Positions 1 through 7,183 of a stretch of 19,276 nt of DNA are shown in pieces. The translations under genes and the position numbers were made by a program. The notes beneath the pieces were generated by a model. The model saw only the letters and a program-made list of their open reading frames with translations, did no database searches and had not been told where the DNA came from. Source of the DNA: Rhodospirillales bacterium (GTDB lineage: Bacteria; Pseudomonadota; Alphaproteobacteria; UBA9219); the NCBI GenBank assembly GCA_015654915.1, contig JAATFY010000164.1, positions 1 to 19,276 of the forward strand. The letters run 5' to 3'. Within the stretch, counting starts at the first letter, position 1. Each line of letters begins with the position of its first letter.

Positions 1-668
1 ACCGACAAGGCCACCAGAAAAAGCTGCACCTGCGGCATCAGCTTCTGCATAACGCCGAGAGCCATGTACATAAGCAGGCCGATCACCAGAAAAGGCATCG
101 CCAGTTCGATACCGACGACGAAGCTGCGGTTCGTCATCTGGATGACGCTCTGAACCATATCGCCCGGCATCGGGACGCCGCCGGGCGGAAAAAGGTCGTA
201 CGTCGCGACAAGGCTGCGCAGCAAAAAATGGTCGAGGCCGGTAATAAAAACAAGCGTGACGCCGATGACGCTGAGAAAGGCGGCGGCAAGGGGGCTTTGG
301 GTCGCCAGAGTGGGGTTGAGAATAGTCGCGTTCGACAGGCCGGTCTGAAGGGCAATCACGGCGCCCGCCGATTCAAGCGTGCTCATGATGAGCCGGAGGA
401 AGGTGCCGAAAAAGAGACCGATGATGATTTCAAATCCGATCAGGCGGAACAGGTCGGCAATGTCGGCGGGCGGAACCGGTATGCGCGGCAGCAGCGGCCC
501 CATCAGCAAAAAAGTTATAAGCAGCGCCAGCATCAGCCGGATGCGGGGCGAGACATAACTTTCGCCGATGCCAGGAAACAGCATAATGACGCTCCCAAGG
601 CGGGCGAAGATAAAAAGAAACGCGAAAACGTGGCCGGAAAGAAACTTGTCGAGATGAAGCGTTGTCAT
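1..668 (-). CDS. fliR: Flagellar export apparatus protein FliR (3' end beyond window)
   Basis: FliR is an inner-membrane component of the flagellar type III export gate, where it assembles with FliP and FliQ. Reading the minus strand from the ATG at 666-668 gives an uninterrupted frame to the window edge, about 222 residues beginning MTTLHLDKFLSGHVFAFLFI. Family features are several hydrophobic helices and the segment RLGSVIMLFPGIGESYVSPR near residues 22-41, then ESAGAVIALQTGLSNATILNPT in mid-protein. FliR proteins are usually about 250-260 residues, so only a short C-terminal piece is missing. It starts 3 bp after the fliQ stop, so the two are almost certainly co-transcribed. flhB often follows in this order but lies outside the window. 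Confidence 0.93.
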   Translation of the reverse strand, partial: MTTLHLDKFLSGHVFAFLFIFARLGSVIMLFPGIGESYVSPRIRLMLALLITFLLMGPLLPRIPVPPADIADLFRLIGFEIIIGLFFGTFLRLIMSTLESAGAVIALQTGLSNATILNPTLATQSPLAAAFLSVIGVTLVFITGLDHFLLRSLVATYDLFPPGGVPMPGDMVQSVIQMTNRSFVVGIELAMPFLVIGLLMYMALGVMQKLMPQVQLFLVALS

Positions 669-671
669 CGC

Positions 672-950
672 CTAGTCGTTACTGGCACCGATCTGCACGA
701 TGCGATCGGTGAGCGACTGCGTAAAACCGCCCAGCGTCGCCATCATGAAAGGCAGCAGCCAGATTGTCAGACCGAAAATAACGAGCATCTTGGGAATGAA
801 TACCAGGGTCATTTCCTGAATTTGCGTGACGGCCTGAATAAGCGAAACGACCACGCCGACGATCAGGCCAGCGAGCAGAATAGGCCCCACCACCTTGAGC
901 ATGACGGTGATGGCCTGACGGCAGATTTCGATGACTTCGGCTTCGTTCAT
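672..950 (-). CDS. fliQ: Flagellar export apparatus protein FliQ
   Basis: FliQ is a small inner-membrane protein of the flagellar type III export gate and packs around the FliP/FliR core. The 92-residue product begins MNEAEVIEICRQAI and has two long hydrophobic helices, roughly residues 15-40 and 50-72, joined by a polar turn around TQIQEMTLVFIPK, the classic FliQ layout and length. It is followed by fliR with a 3-bp gap. No strong Shine-Dalgarno sequence precedes the ATG at 950. The upstream 250 bp has no other flagellar gene, only a palindromic repeat, so fliQ may be the first gene of its transcript. Confidence 0.95.
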   Translation of the reverse strand: MNEAEVIEICRQAITVMLKVVGPILLAGLIVGVVVSLIQAVTQIQEMTLVFIPKMLVIFGLTIWLLPFMMATLGGFTQSLTDRIVQIGASND

Positions 951-988
951 GGCGGGTAACGAGATAAAGAGGATCAGGCGAAGCCAGT

Positions 989-1014
989 ACTATACACAGT
1001 TTTTCTCGGGTAAA
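989..1014 (-). promoter_or_regulatory. Weak candidate promoter for fliQ-fliR
   Basis: On the minus strand a -10-like hexamer TATAGT lies at 989-994. The best upstream -35 candidates are TTTACC (1009-1014), only 14 bp away, and TTTTTA (1011-1016), 16 bp away. This is a by-eye match in an AT-rich stretch between fliQ and the repeat element. A sigma-54 or other flagellar promoter was not recognised. Confidence 0.22.
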
Positions 1015-1054
1015 AACCTTAAATCCCATTCAACAGAAGTGCTTTACTCCGAAA

Positions 1055-1185
1055 TTTCGTCATTCCGGAAAATGGGCGAGCGTAGCGAGCCGATTTATCC
1101 GGAATCCGATTTGTTATCAAGCTGGTAGAAACCAAATCGGATTCCGGCTCGCGCCCGCTTCGCGGGCTTGGCCGGAATGACGAAA
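1055..1185. repeat. Three-arm palindromic repeat, long type (family 2, copy 1)
   Basis: Terminal inverted repeats TTTCGTCATTCCGG (1055-1068) and CCGGAATGACGAAA (1172-1185) are perfect over 14 bp. Inside, CCGGAATCCGATTT (1099-1112) pairs with AAATCGGATTCCGG (1134-1147), and a small hairpin GCCCGC-TTC-GCGGGC lies in the right arm. It fills most of the gap between the hscB-like stop and fliQ. Copy 2 at 11973 is nearly the same at both ends but differs in the middle. Confidence 0.9.
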
Positions 1186-1204
1186 CTTTAGAGCAGGACT
1201 CTGC

Positions 1205-1861
1205 CTACTCGACCCCTGAAATTCCGCCCTTGTTGTCGTGCTCGGGCGTCAGTTTCGTGCGTCGCGAGCGCACATCGCCGAGAATCGCCTCGAGCCCGTC
1301 GAGTTCGATAAGCGCCGCGTTTGCCTCTTGCCATTTCTGGCCGCGCAAAGCCTGCATCAGGCCCATGATGCCTTCTTGCAGCGCCTGTCCCGCCTTCTGG
1401 GCCACGCGATCGCATTGGCAGGGCTCGGCGGCAGTGTCCAGTTCGTGCCGCAGTTCTTTGACAAAGGGATGCGTATCGGTCGCTTTCTTGAATTCTTTTT
1501 CGTTCAGCGACAGCCAGTAACGGCCGCGGCGTAAAGGCTCGCGCAGGACTTCGTAGGATTCGTTGAGGGCTTCAAGCTGCTTGGCGGCGTGGCTGCGCTC
1601 GCCCATGCCGCGGATCATGAAGCGCTGCGGATTGAGCGTGCGGCTCAACGCGGCATATTGATGTTCGAGCAATTCCATATCGATGTCGATGCGGCGCTCA
1701 AGGCCGAGGCGGGCAAAATGATCGATGTCGCGCAAGGGCTGGATCGTGCCGCAGTGATGGCAGAACAAGGCGCGGGTCGAAACCGCTTTCTGGCACAGCC
1801 AGCAATGAAGGTTTCCGTTTGCCATTCCGGCGAATTCGTTCAGACCGACAACATTAAACAT
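1205..1861 (-). CDS. hscB: HscB-like Fe-S co-chaperone with N-terminal zinc finger and altered HPD motif
   Basis: HscB (Jac1-like) proteins deliver the IscU scaffold to the Hsp70 HscA during iron-sulfur cluster transfer. The 218-residue product has two CxxC pairs (Cys20/Cys23 and Cys34/Cys37), like the zinc-binding N-terminus of many HscB proteins. A J-like domain follows (about residues 45-130), ending in the typical NESYEVLREPLRRGRYWL, and then a helical C-terminal domain for scaffold binding. The J-domain HPD tripeptide is replaced: the sequence reads LSRTLNPQRF, so NPQ stands where HPD is expected. The ATG at 1861 is preceded by GAGGAA; a longer frame upstream overlaps the desulfurase and was not used. 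It starts 17 bp after the desulfurase stop, supporting an Fe-S role. No hscA or ferredoxin gene follows. Confidence 0.82.
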   Translation of the reverse strand: MFNVVGLNEFAGMANGNLHCWLCQKAVSTRALFCHHCGTIQPLRDIDHFARLGLERRIDIDMELLEHQYAALSRTLNPQRFMIRGMGERSHAAKQLEALNESYEVLREPLRRGRYWLSLNEKEFKKATDTHPFVKELRHELDTAAEPCQCDRVAQKAGQALQEGIMGLMQALRGQKWQEANAALIELDGLEAILGDVRSRRTKLTPEHDNKGGISGVE

Positions 1862-1878
1862 AGGTTCCTCGTTCCCTT

Positions 1879-2997
1879 TTAAGCCGCTTCCGATCGCGGA
1901 TTTTGACGTGTGCGTTGATAGATCGCGCGCCAGGCCTCGATGCACGCCTTGATATCGGCAGGTTTGGTGTTCCAGCCGAGCGAGATACGTAAGGCCGAAC
2001 CCGCCACATCATCGGCAAAGCCCATCGCCTTGAGGACATGCGAAGCCTTGACCTTGCCGCTGGAGCAGGCCGAACCGGCGCTGACCGCGACGCCTGCCAG
2101 GTCCATCGCCATCACTTGCGTTTCGCTGCCGACACCGCGCATGGCGATACACAGCGTATTGGCAACGCGCAAAGCGCTATCGCCCAGCACAACAGCATCC
2201 TTGCCGGCGATATCCTGCAATTGTTTCTGCAATTCATCGCGCCACACCGACAGGCGCGGCACATCACGCAAATCGTCGGCTGCCAGTTGCGCCGCGACGC
2301 CGAAGCCGACGATACCGGCTACGTTTTCCGTGCCGGCGCGGCGATTCATTTCCTGCCCGCCGCCCTTCAGCATGGATTGCAGCGCAACTTTTTCGCCGAC
2401 GATCAAAGCGCCGAGGCCCTGCGGCCCGCCGATTTTGTGCGCCGAGAGCGTGAGAAAATCGACGCCAAGATCGGCGAAGTCGATCGGCAATTTTCCGGCC
2501 GCCTGCACGGCATCGGTATGAACCAGATGGCCGTATTGCTTGGCTATGCGTGCAATCTCCGCGACCGGCTGAACAACGCCGGTTTCATTGTTGACCAGTA
2601 TCACGGAGACCAGCGTTTTAGCCGGAGCGGCTTTCAGGATTTTTTCGGCGGCAGCCAGATCGACAACACCGTCTGCGTTGACCGGCAGACGCACGGCGTT
2701 CGGCGTACAGGCGAGAACAGAGTCATGCTCGACGGATGAGGTGACAAAATGCACGCCGTTCATGCCATTGAAAATCATGTTGTTGGCTTCGGTACCGCCG
2801 CCAGTGAAAATCACCTGCGCCGGTTTGACGCCGACGAAAGCGGCGACTGCTGCCCGCCCTTCTTCAGTGTAACGGCGGGCGATCCGGCCAAAACGGTGAA
2901 CGGAGGATGGATTGCCGTAACGCTCCATGGATTCCAGAATGGCGGCCCGAACGGCGGGCTTCATGGGCGCGGTGGCATTATAGTCCATATAAATCAT
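1879..2997 (-). CDS. Cysteine desulfurase, NifS/IscS family
   Basis: This PLP enzyme takes sulfur from cysteine, giving alanine and an enzyme persulfide for Fe-S clusters or thio-modification. The 372-residue protein has the fold-type I hallmarks: GGGTEANN near residue 66, His91 in SVEHDSVL, Asp162 in HTDAVQAAGK, the PLP lysine Lys188 in SAHKIGGPQG, and the catalytic Cys311 in SAGSACSSGK. The SSGK loop places it in the NifS/IscS group rather than SufS. It is shorter than the roughly 400 residues of housekeeping IscS and resembles the short NifS-type paralogues found beside Fe-S genes in alphaproteobacteria, so iscS itself is not claimed. The HscB-like gene follows in the same operon; the alpha/beta hydrolase is divergent. 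Confidence 0.93.
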   Translation of the reverse strand: MIYMDYNATAPMKPAVRAAILESMERYGNPSSVHRFGRIARRYTEEGRAAVAAFVGVKPAQVIFTGGGTEANNMIFNGMNGVHFVTSSVEHDSVLACTPNAVRLPVNADGVVDLAAAEKILKAAPAKTLVSVILVNNETGVVQPVAEIARIAKQYGHLVHTDAVQAAGKLPIDFADLGVDFLTLSAHKIGGPQGLGALIVGEKVALQSMLKGGGQEMNRRAGTENVAGIVGFGVAAQLAADDLRDVPRLSVWRDELQKQLQDIAGKDAVVLGDSALRVANTLCIAMRGVGSETQVMAMDLAGVAVSAGSACSSGKVKASHVLKAMGFADDVAGSALRISLGWNTKPADIKACIEAWRAIYQRTRQNPRSEAA

Positions 2998-3060
2998 GCT
3001 TGATCTCTTACCGGATACCGATTCTCTGGTTGTAGACTGTTCGACTTATAAAACCCGAAT

Positions 3061-3089
3061 ATACAGGCAACATCAGGAAAAGCCTGTAT
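3061..3089. promoter_or_regulatory. Inverted repeat in divergent desulfurase/hydrolase intergenic region
   Basis: ATACAGGC (3061-3068) and GCCTGTAT (3082-3089) form a perfect 8-bp inverted repeat around a 13-nt centre. It lies 64 bp upstream of the desulfurase ATG, between two divergent genes, where an operator would be expected. It matches no regulator site I can name. The rest of this 278-bp gap holds no gene. Confidence 0.4.
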
Positions 3090-3162
3090 TTCCTTGTTTT
3101 TACTCGATTTCACTTATCTTTTACACCGCGAACTTTCTTAAGCAACGCCTTGAATTACTTGC

Positions 3163-3193
3163 TTGAAATTAACCTGTCCGATTGTGCTAGTAT
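3163..3193 (+). promoter_or_regulatory. Candidate promoter for the alpha/beta hydrolase
   Basis: TTGAAA at 3163-3168 and TAGTAT at 3188-3193 are separated by 19 bp. The -10 hexamer is preceded by TGC, giving an extended -10 that could compensate for the long spacer. The start codon is about 80 bp downstream. Matched by eye only. Confidence 0.4.
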
Positions 3194-3275
3194 GCCTCTG
3201 CGCTGCTCGAAAACGTCATAAGGGAGCGCAATATAGCAGATTTTTTGATCTTTTGCAGCAAATAGGTAAAAAACC

Positions 3276-3944
3276 ATGCCTGAAGTCCTCTTTGCCGGCC
3301 CTGCGGGGCGCCTCGAAGGCCGTTATAGCCCCGGAAAATCGCCTACGGCGCCTATCGCCCTGATCCTGCACCCGCACCCGCAACATGGCGGCACGATGAA
3401 CAATAAGGTCGTCTACGGCCTTTATAACGCTTTTGCCGAACGCGATTTCGCGACGCTTCGCTTCAATTTCCGCGGCGTCGGCCGCAGCCAGGGCGCTTAC
3501 GACCGCGGCGAAGGCGAACTCAGCGATGCCGCCTCGGCGCTCGACTGGGTCCAAAGCATCAATCCCAATGCCCGCAGCGTATGGCTCGCCGGATTTTCGT
3601 TCGGCGCGTGGATCGGCATGCAGCTTCTGATGCGCCGTCCCGAAATCGAATCCTTCATCTCGGTCGCGCCTCCGGCCAACATGCTCGACTTCAACTTCCT
3701 CGCTCCCTGCCCCGCTTCGGGCATGATCATCCATGGTGAGGCCGACGAGATCGTGCCCGAACCTTTCGTCGCGAAGCTGGTTCACAAACTGACGCATCAG
3801 CGCGGCATCACCATCGATTACCGCGTGGTTCCCGGCGCCACTCACTTCTTCGCCGACCATCTGGACTTCATGACGGATCAGGCCGAGGATTACCTCGACC
3901 TCGCCCTGCATCAATGTCCGGTTGCGCTGGCAATGGCGAGATAA
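3276..3944 (+). CDS. Alpha/beta hydrolase (COG2945-like)
   Basis: A 222-residue cytoplasmic serine hydrolase of the alpha/beta fold. The start MPEVLFAGPAGRLEG and the segment LILHPHPQHGGTMNN (residues 29-43) are typical of the COG2945 type. The nucleophile elbow GFSFGAW places Ser108; likely triad partners are Asp157 in HGEADEIVP and His190 in PGATHFF. RFNFRGVGRSQG near residue 62 is the usual loop before the elbow. The substrate is unknown. It is divergent from the cysteine desulfurase, an arrangement seen near Fe-S genes in alphaproteobacteria, but a role in cluster assembly is only inferred. An AGG-containing site (about 3262-3267) precedes the ATG. Confidence 0.87.
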   Translation: MPEVLFAGPAGRLEGRYSPGKSPTAPIALILHPHPQHGGTMNNKVVYGLYNAFAERDFATLRFNFRGVGRSQGAYDRGEGELSDAASALDWVQSINPNARSVWLAGFSFGAWIGMQLLMRRPEIESFISVAPPANMLDFNFLAPCPASGMIIHGEADEIVPEPFVAKLVHKLTHQRGITIDYRVVPGATHFFADHLDFMTDQAEDYLDLALHQCPVALAMAR

Positions 3945-3948
3945 TTAA

Positions 3949-4332
3949 ATGCAAGAACGAGTTAGCTCCACAATCAACGAACATGGAAGCATAGACTATC
4001 GGCTCGCGAGAATTGAAGTTCTCGAACGCTTCGACAGAATGCGGGCAGGGTGTTTCCTGATAGGCGGCTTTCTCCTTACAACAGCAGGTGTTTTTGAATC
4101 GCCGCTTACTTCGTTTGAGGGTTGTCTCACACTTGCCGCTGGTTTACTGGGTGCTGCGCTCGCACTTATTGCTGCTGATGCTGGTGACGAAAGGCGCGGA
4201 CTTCAAAGAAGCACCCCTGAACGGCCGCACCCAGAAATACTCAAGTATATACGAGAAAAACAACAGGATTTGACGGGCGGGACGACAATAGCAAGCGCCT
4301 CTCAACAAATTCCTCAATTACAGCTGGTTTAA
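3949..4332 (+). CDS. Small two-helix membrane protein, unrecognised
   Basis: I do not recognise this 127-residue protein. A polar N-terminus (about 33 residues) is followed by two hydrophobic stretches, about residues 34-52 (GCFLIGGFLLTTAGVF) and 57-77 (FEGCLTLAAGLLGAALALIA), then a charged tail. It is probably an inner-membrane hairpin with both ends on the same side. It begins 4 bp after the hydrolase stop, suggesting translation from the same message, and its stop is 1 bp from the convergent tpiA stop. The sequence is AT-richer than its neighbours, its ribosome-binding site is weak (GAGA), and it may be recently acquired. The tight fit between two real genes supports it as a gene. Confidence 0.62.
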   Translation: MQERVSSTINEHGSIDYRLARIEVLERFDRMRAGCFLIGGFLLTTAGVFESPLTSFEGCLTLAAGLLGAALALIAADAGDERRGLQRSTPERPHPEILKYIREKQQDLTGGTTIASASQQIPQLQLV

Positions 4333-4333
4333 A

Positions 4334-5080
4334 CTACCTGCACTTCTCGGCAATAGCCCAGAAGCCATCGGAATTTATGCTGGCACTCCCGACAAGCGCG
4401 CCGTCGACTTCCATCTCGTACAAAATAGGTCCGGCGTTGACCGGCGTGACTGAGCCGCCATAGATAATCTGCATTGTCTCGCCTGCCTCGCCCAAAGTTT
4501 TGCGGATAACTTTATGTACAGTAGCAATATCGGCTGGCGACGGCTGCTGGCCGCTCCCGATGGCCCAGACCGGCTCGTACGCCACGACCAGATGCGCCAT
4601 GCGGCACTTGTCAGGCAGCGACGCGCGCAATTGTTTCTCGATGATCTCGGCGGTTGATCCCGCCGCAAGCTGCTCCGCCGTTTCGCCAATGCAGACGATG
4701 GCCGTCAGCCCCGCCAGTTGCGCCGCCTCGACCTTGCGGGCGACAAGTTCGTCCGTTTCGCCGTGAGCAATGCGCCGCTCCGAATGGCCGAGAATAACGT
4801 AGCGGCATCCGAGATCGGCAAACTGCGCGGCGCTGAGGTCGCCGGTATAGGCGCCATGCGTCGCCGTGTGGCAGTCCTGCGCCCCGAGCATAACCGGCGA
4901 TCCCATGATGGTTTCGCTGACCGCCCAGGTAAGCGTCGCGGGCGGACATATAATCATGTCGAAATCGAGCGGTTTGTTGGCTTGCGCCTTCTCGGCCAGA
5001 TCGCGCGCCAGAACGAGGCCGGACGTCAGGCGTCCGTACATCTTCCAGTTTCCGACTATCAAACGGCGCCGTTTGGACAT
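4334..5080 (-). CDS. tpiA: Triose-phosphate isomerase
   Basis: This enzyme interconverts dihydroxyacetone phosphate and glyceraldehyde 3-phosphate in glycolysis and gluconeogenesis in the cytoplasm. The 248-residue protein is of normal length and has all catalytic residues: Asn11 and Lys13 in GNWKM, His99 in ILGHSERR, and Glu169 in AYEPVWAIG. The phosphate-gripping loop is YGGSVTPVNA near residue 208. A GAGAGG ribosome-binding site sits about 6 bp before the ATG at 5080. It is divergent from ppiD, a common alphaproteobacterial arrangement, and its stop almost touches that of the convergent small membrane protein. Confidence 0.97.
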   Translation of the reverse strand: MSKRRRLIVGNWKMYGRLTSGLVLARDLAEKAQANKPLDFDMIICPPATLTWAVSETIMGSPVMLGAQDCHTATHGAYTGDLSAAQFADLGCRYVILGHSERRIAHGETDELVARKVEAAQLAGLTAIVCIGETAEQLAAGSTAEIIEKQLRASLPDKCRMAHLVVAYEPVWAIGSGQQPSPADIATVHKVIRKTLGEAGETMQIIYGGSVTPVNAGPILYEMEVDGALVGSASINSDGFWAIAEKCR

Positions 5081-5108
5081 ATTGTGCCTCTCGATTCAAC
5101 CGAGTCTG

Positions 5109-5137
5109 TTGCCGAGCCTCTTCTGGCCTTTTATCAT
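5109..5137 (+). promoter_or_regulatory. Candidate sigma-70-type promoter for ppiD
   Basis: TTGCCG (5109-5114) and TATCAT (5132-5137) are separated by exactly 17 bp, in the 102-bp gap between divergent tpiA and ppiD. This would give a leader of about 40 nt before the ATG at 5183. By-eye match. Confidence 0.5.
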
Positions 5138-5182
5138 GCCAAGCCGGTTCACAAAAGGTTAAGAAAAGAAAGGCCTCTCCCC

Positions 5183-7069
5183 ATGCTTCAGTCGATGCGC
5201 CATCTGGCCCAGACCAAGGTGTTCAAAGCGCTGATGATGCTTCTTATGGTCAGTTTCGCCATGTGGGGAATCGGCGACATTTTCCGCGGCAATGCTCTGG
5301 AACGCACCGTCGCCAAGGCGGGCAGTGTCTCCATTAGCGTTCAGGCGCTTAACCGCGAGTTCGAAGAATCGCTTGTCCGGGCCCGCCAGATGTTCGGGGC
5401 TGACCTGACCGCGCAGCAGGCCAAACAGATGGGCGTTCTCGACAAGGCGCTCGATGCCATGATCGAACGCGCCGAAGTGGATCAGGCAATCCGGAAACTC
5501 GGCATCGATGTCAGTGAAAAAACGGTGCTCGACGAAGTCGCGGCGCAGCCCCAGTTCCGCGACAAGGACGGCAAATTCAACAAAGCGCTGTTCCGGCAGT
5601 TGCTGGACCGCGCGCGGCTGAACGAGAATAATTTCCTCGCCCAGGGGCGGCAGGATATCGCGCGGCATCAGTTGATCGATGTTTTTTCCGGCGGCAGCGT
5701 TAAGCCGCCGCAAACGATCGTGGACGATATTTATAAAGCCCGCGGGCAAAAACGCATCGTGGAGGTCGTGACATTGAAGAATGACAGCATCGGCAATATT
5801 CCCGCGCCGGACGAAAAAGCTCTGCGCGACTTTTACCAGCAAAACCCCAAACCCTTTACGGCGCCGGAATATCGCGCCGTTACCATAGCGCGGCTTTCGA
5901 CGGATGATGCCGCCAAAGAGATCACGATCACCGACGAACAGGTGCAAAAGGAATATGACGCTAAAAGCGCCCAGATGGTGCGGCCGGAACGCCGCGACAT
6001 CGTTCAGGCCGTGTTTCAGGACGAAGCCAAGGCCAAGCAGGTGGCGGCATCTGCCAAGGCCAACGGCAATCTGACTGTTGCCGCAAAGGCCGCGGGATCG
6101 AATGCGGTTGCACTGGATCAGACGGAAGAAAAGTCCCTTCCGCCCGAACTGGCGAAGCCGGTTTTTGCGCTTCCGTCCGGAGGAGTTTCCGATCCACTTA
6201 AAAGCAGCCTCGGCTGGCATGTGGTTCAGGTCAAAAAAATCGCGCCTGCCGGAAAAATGGAGTTCAAAGATATCAAGGACAATCTCCGCGAAACCATGAA
6301 ACGCGACCAGAGCATCGAAGCCGTAACGCGGATGGTCAATGATCTCGACGACCAACTTGCCGCCGGTCATGCGCTGGAAGATATCGCCGACGGCATGAAG
6401 ATGCGGCTGGTCAAAATTCCGGTTCTCGATGCCCAAGGCAAGACCGCCGAAGGCAAAGACCCGACCGAATTGCCGAACAAGACCGATGTCCTGAAAGTGG
6501 CTTTTAGCCAGAATGCGGGAGAAACCAGTCCCGTCATGGACGACAAAAACGGCAATTATATCGTGGTCCGTACCGACGAAGTGACGCCAAGCGCGGTCAG
6601 ACCGTTCGAGCAGGTCAAGGATCAGGTCGCGGCGCTGTGGAAAGCGGACGAACAAGCCAAGCGCGCTGCCGTCGAGGCTGAAAAAATAGCCAAGGCTTTG
6701 CGCGAAGGAAAAACGGCAGCGTCTTTCGCCGGACAGAACGGGATCGAGATTCGCGCCTCGAAGCCGATTTCACTGCTGGGCGATATGGACCCTGCCTTGC
6801 CGCCTTCCGTCCTGCCGCAAATCTTCAAACTAAAAAAAGGCGAGGTTGCGACGGCAGTTTTGCCCGGCCAGCAGATTATTCTGCAACTGACCCAAATAAG
6901 TGAAGCCGATCCTGCCGGGGGTGATATTCCCAAGACCAAGATCGCCGAGGAATTGAAAACCAATGTCCAGAACGAACTCACCGAAGAATATCTGAAATAT
7001 CTGCACATTCTCTTTCCGGTCGAGATCAATCAGGACACGCTCGAAACCATGCGTCAGCAGGGTAGCTAA
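5183..7069 (+). CDS. ppiD: Membrane-anchored PpiD/SurA-type peptidyl-prolyl isomerase
   Basis: PpiD-type foldases sit in the inner membrane facing the periplasm and help newly secreted proteins fold. The product from 5183 is 628 residues. One N-terminal transmembrane segment (about 14-34, VFKALMMLLMVSFAMWGIG) is followed by the SurA-like N-terminal domain (about 40-190). A parvulin-type domain (about 255-360) contains the hallmark LPSGGVSDPLKSSLGWHVVQV, and a second helical and parvulin-like region runs to the C-terminus. The open frame extends upstream to 4718 through tpiA, but that part is antisense to tpiA. The ATG at 5183 has GAAAGG before it and starts right before the anchor helix. trpE follows. 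Confidence 0.9.
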   Translation: MLQSMRHLAQTKVFKALMMLLMVSFAMWGIGDIFRGNALERTVAKAGSVSISVQALNREFEESLVRARQMFGADLTAQQAKQMGVLDKALDAMIERAEVDQAIRKLGIDVSEKTVLDEVAAQPQFRDKDGKFNKALFRQLLDRARLNENNFLAQGRQDIARHQLIDVFSGGSVKPPQTIVDDIYKARGQKRIVEVVTLKNDSIGNIPAPDEKALRDFYQQNPKPFTAPEYRAVTIARLSTDDAAKEITITDEQVQKEYDAKSAQMVRPERRDIVQAVFQDEAKAKQVAASAKANGNLTVAAKAAGSNAVALDQTEEKSLPPELAKPVFALPSGGVSDPLKSSLGWHVVQVKKIAPAGKMEFKDIKDNLRETMKRDQSIEAVTRMVNDLDDQLAAGHALEDIADGMKMRLVKIPVLDAQGKTAEGKDPTELPNKTDVLKVAFSQNAGETSPVMDDKNGNYIVVRTDEVTPSAVRPFEQVKDQVAALWKADEQAKRAAVEAEKIAKALREGKTAASFAGQNGIEIRASKPISLLGDMDPALPPSVLPQIFKLKKGEVATAVLPGQQIILQLTQISEADPAGGDIPKTKIAEELKTNVQNELTEEYLKYLHILFPVEINQDTLETMRQQGS

Positions 7070-7086
7070 GAGAATTTATATGCATG

Positions 7087-7179
7087 GACGCCCTCACCCT
7101 CCCATCGCCGACGCGATGGGGCCCTCCCTCTCCCGCATTGCGGGAGAGGGTGCCGAGCGCATGCGAGGCGGGTGAGGGC
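7087..7179. repeat. Palindromic element upstream of trpE (family 1, copy A)
   Basis: A 93-bp element bounded by perfect 10-bp inverted repeats GCCCTCACCC (7090-7099) and GGGTGAGGGC (7170-7179). In its centre CCCTCTCCCGCA (7126-7137) pairs with TGCGGGAGAGGG (7139-7150), a very stable hairpin. It fills the ppiD-trpE gap, and its right end carries the GAGGG that lies 5 nt before the trpE ATG. Copy B lies inside trpE at 7805-7894. Confidence 0.93.
7174..7178 (+). promoter_or_regulatory. trpE ribosome-binding site provided by repeat copy A
   Basis: GAGGG at 7174-7178 stands 5 nt before ATG 7184 and is the only good Shine-Dalgarno sequence for trpE. It is also part of the right terminal inverted repeat of copy A, so pairing with 7090-7099 would hide it. 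The site decides for ATG 7184 over the in-frame GTG at 7172, which lies within the repeat. Confidence 0.65.
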
Positions 7180-7183
7180 TGAT

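Noticed and set aside
228..959. Long plus-strand open frame of 243 codons
   Set aside because: It is the antisense shadow of fliR and fliQ; the protein is a charged Gln/His/Asp-rich sequence without family motifs, while the minus strand gives clear FliR and FliQ.
1055..1185. Palindrome as a simple rho-independent terminator of the hscB operon
   Set aside because: No T-run follows the stem and near-identical ends recur between trpG and trpD within an apparent operon, so it is a dispersed repeat; a secondary effect on termination remains possible.
5159..6655. Minus-strand open frame of 498 codons across ppiD
   Set aside because: Antisense to a recognisable PpiD with parvulin motifs; codon bias of the real gene keeps this frame open. 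The same holds for the minus frames over trpE (7874-8653) and the hydrolase (3216-3914).
7070..7183. Tryptophan attenuator upstream of trpE
   Set aside because: The strong hairpin there belongs to the repeat family found again inside trpE. No leader peptide with Trp codons and no T-run after the stem were seen.
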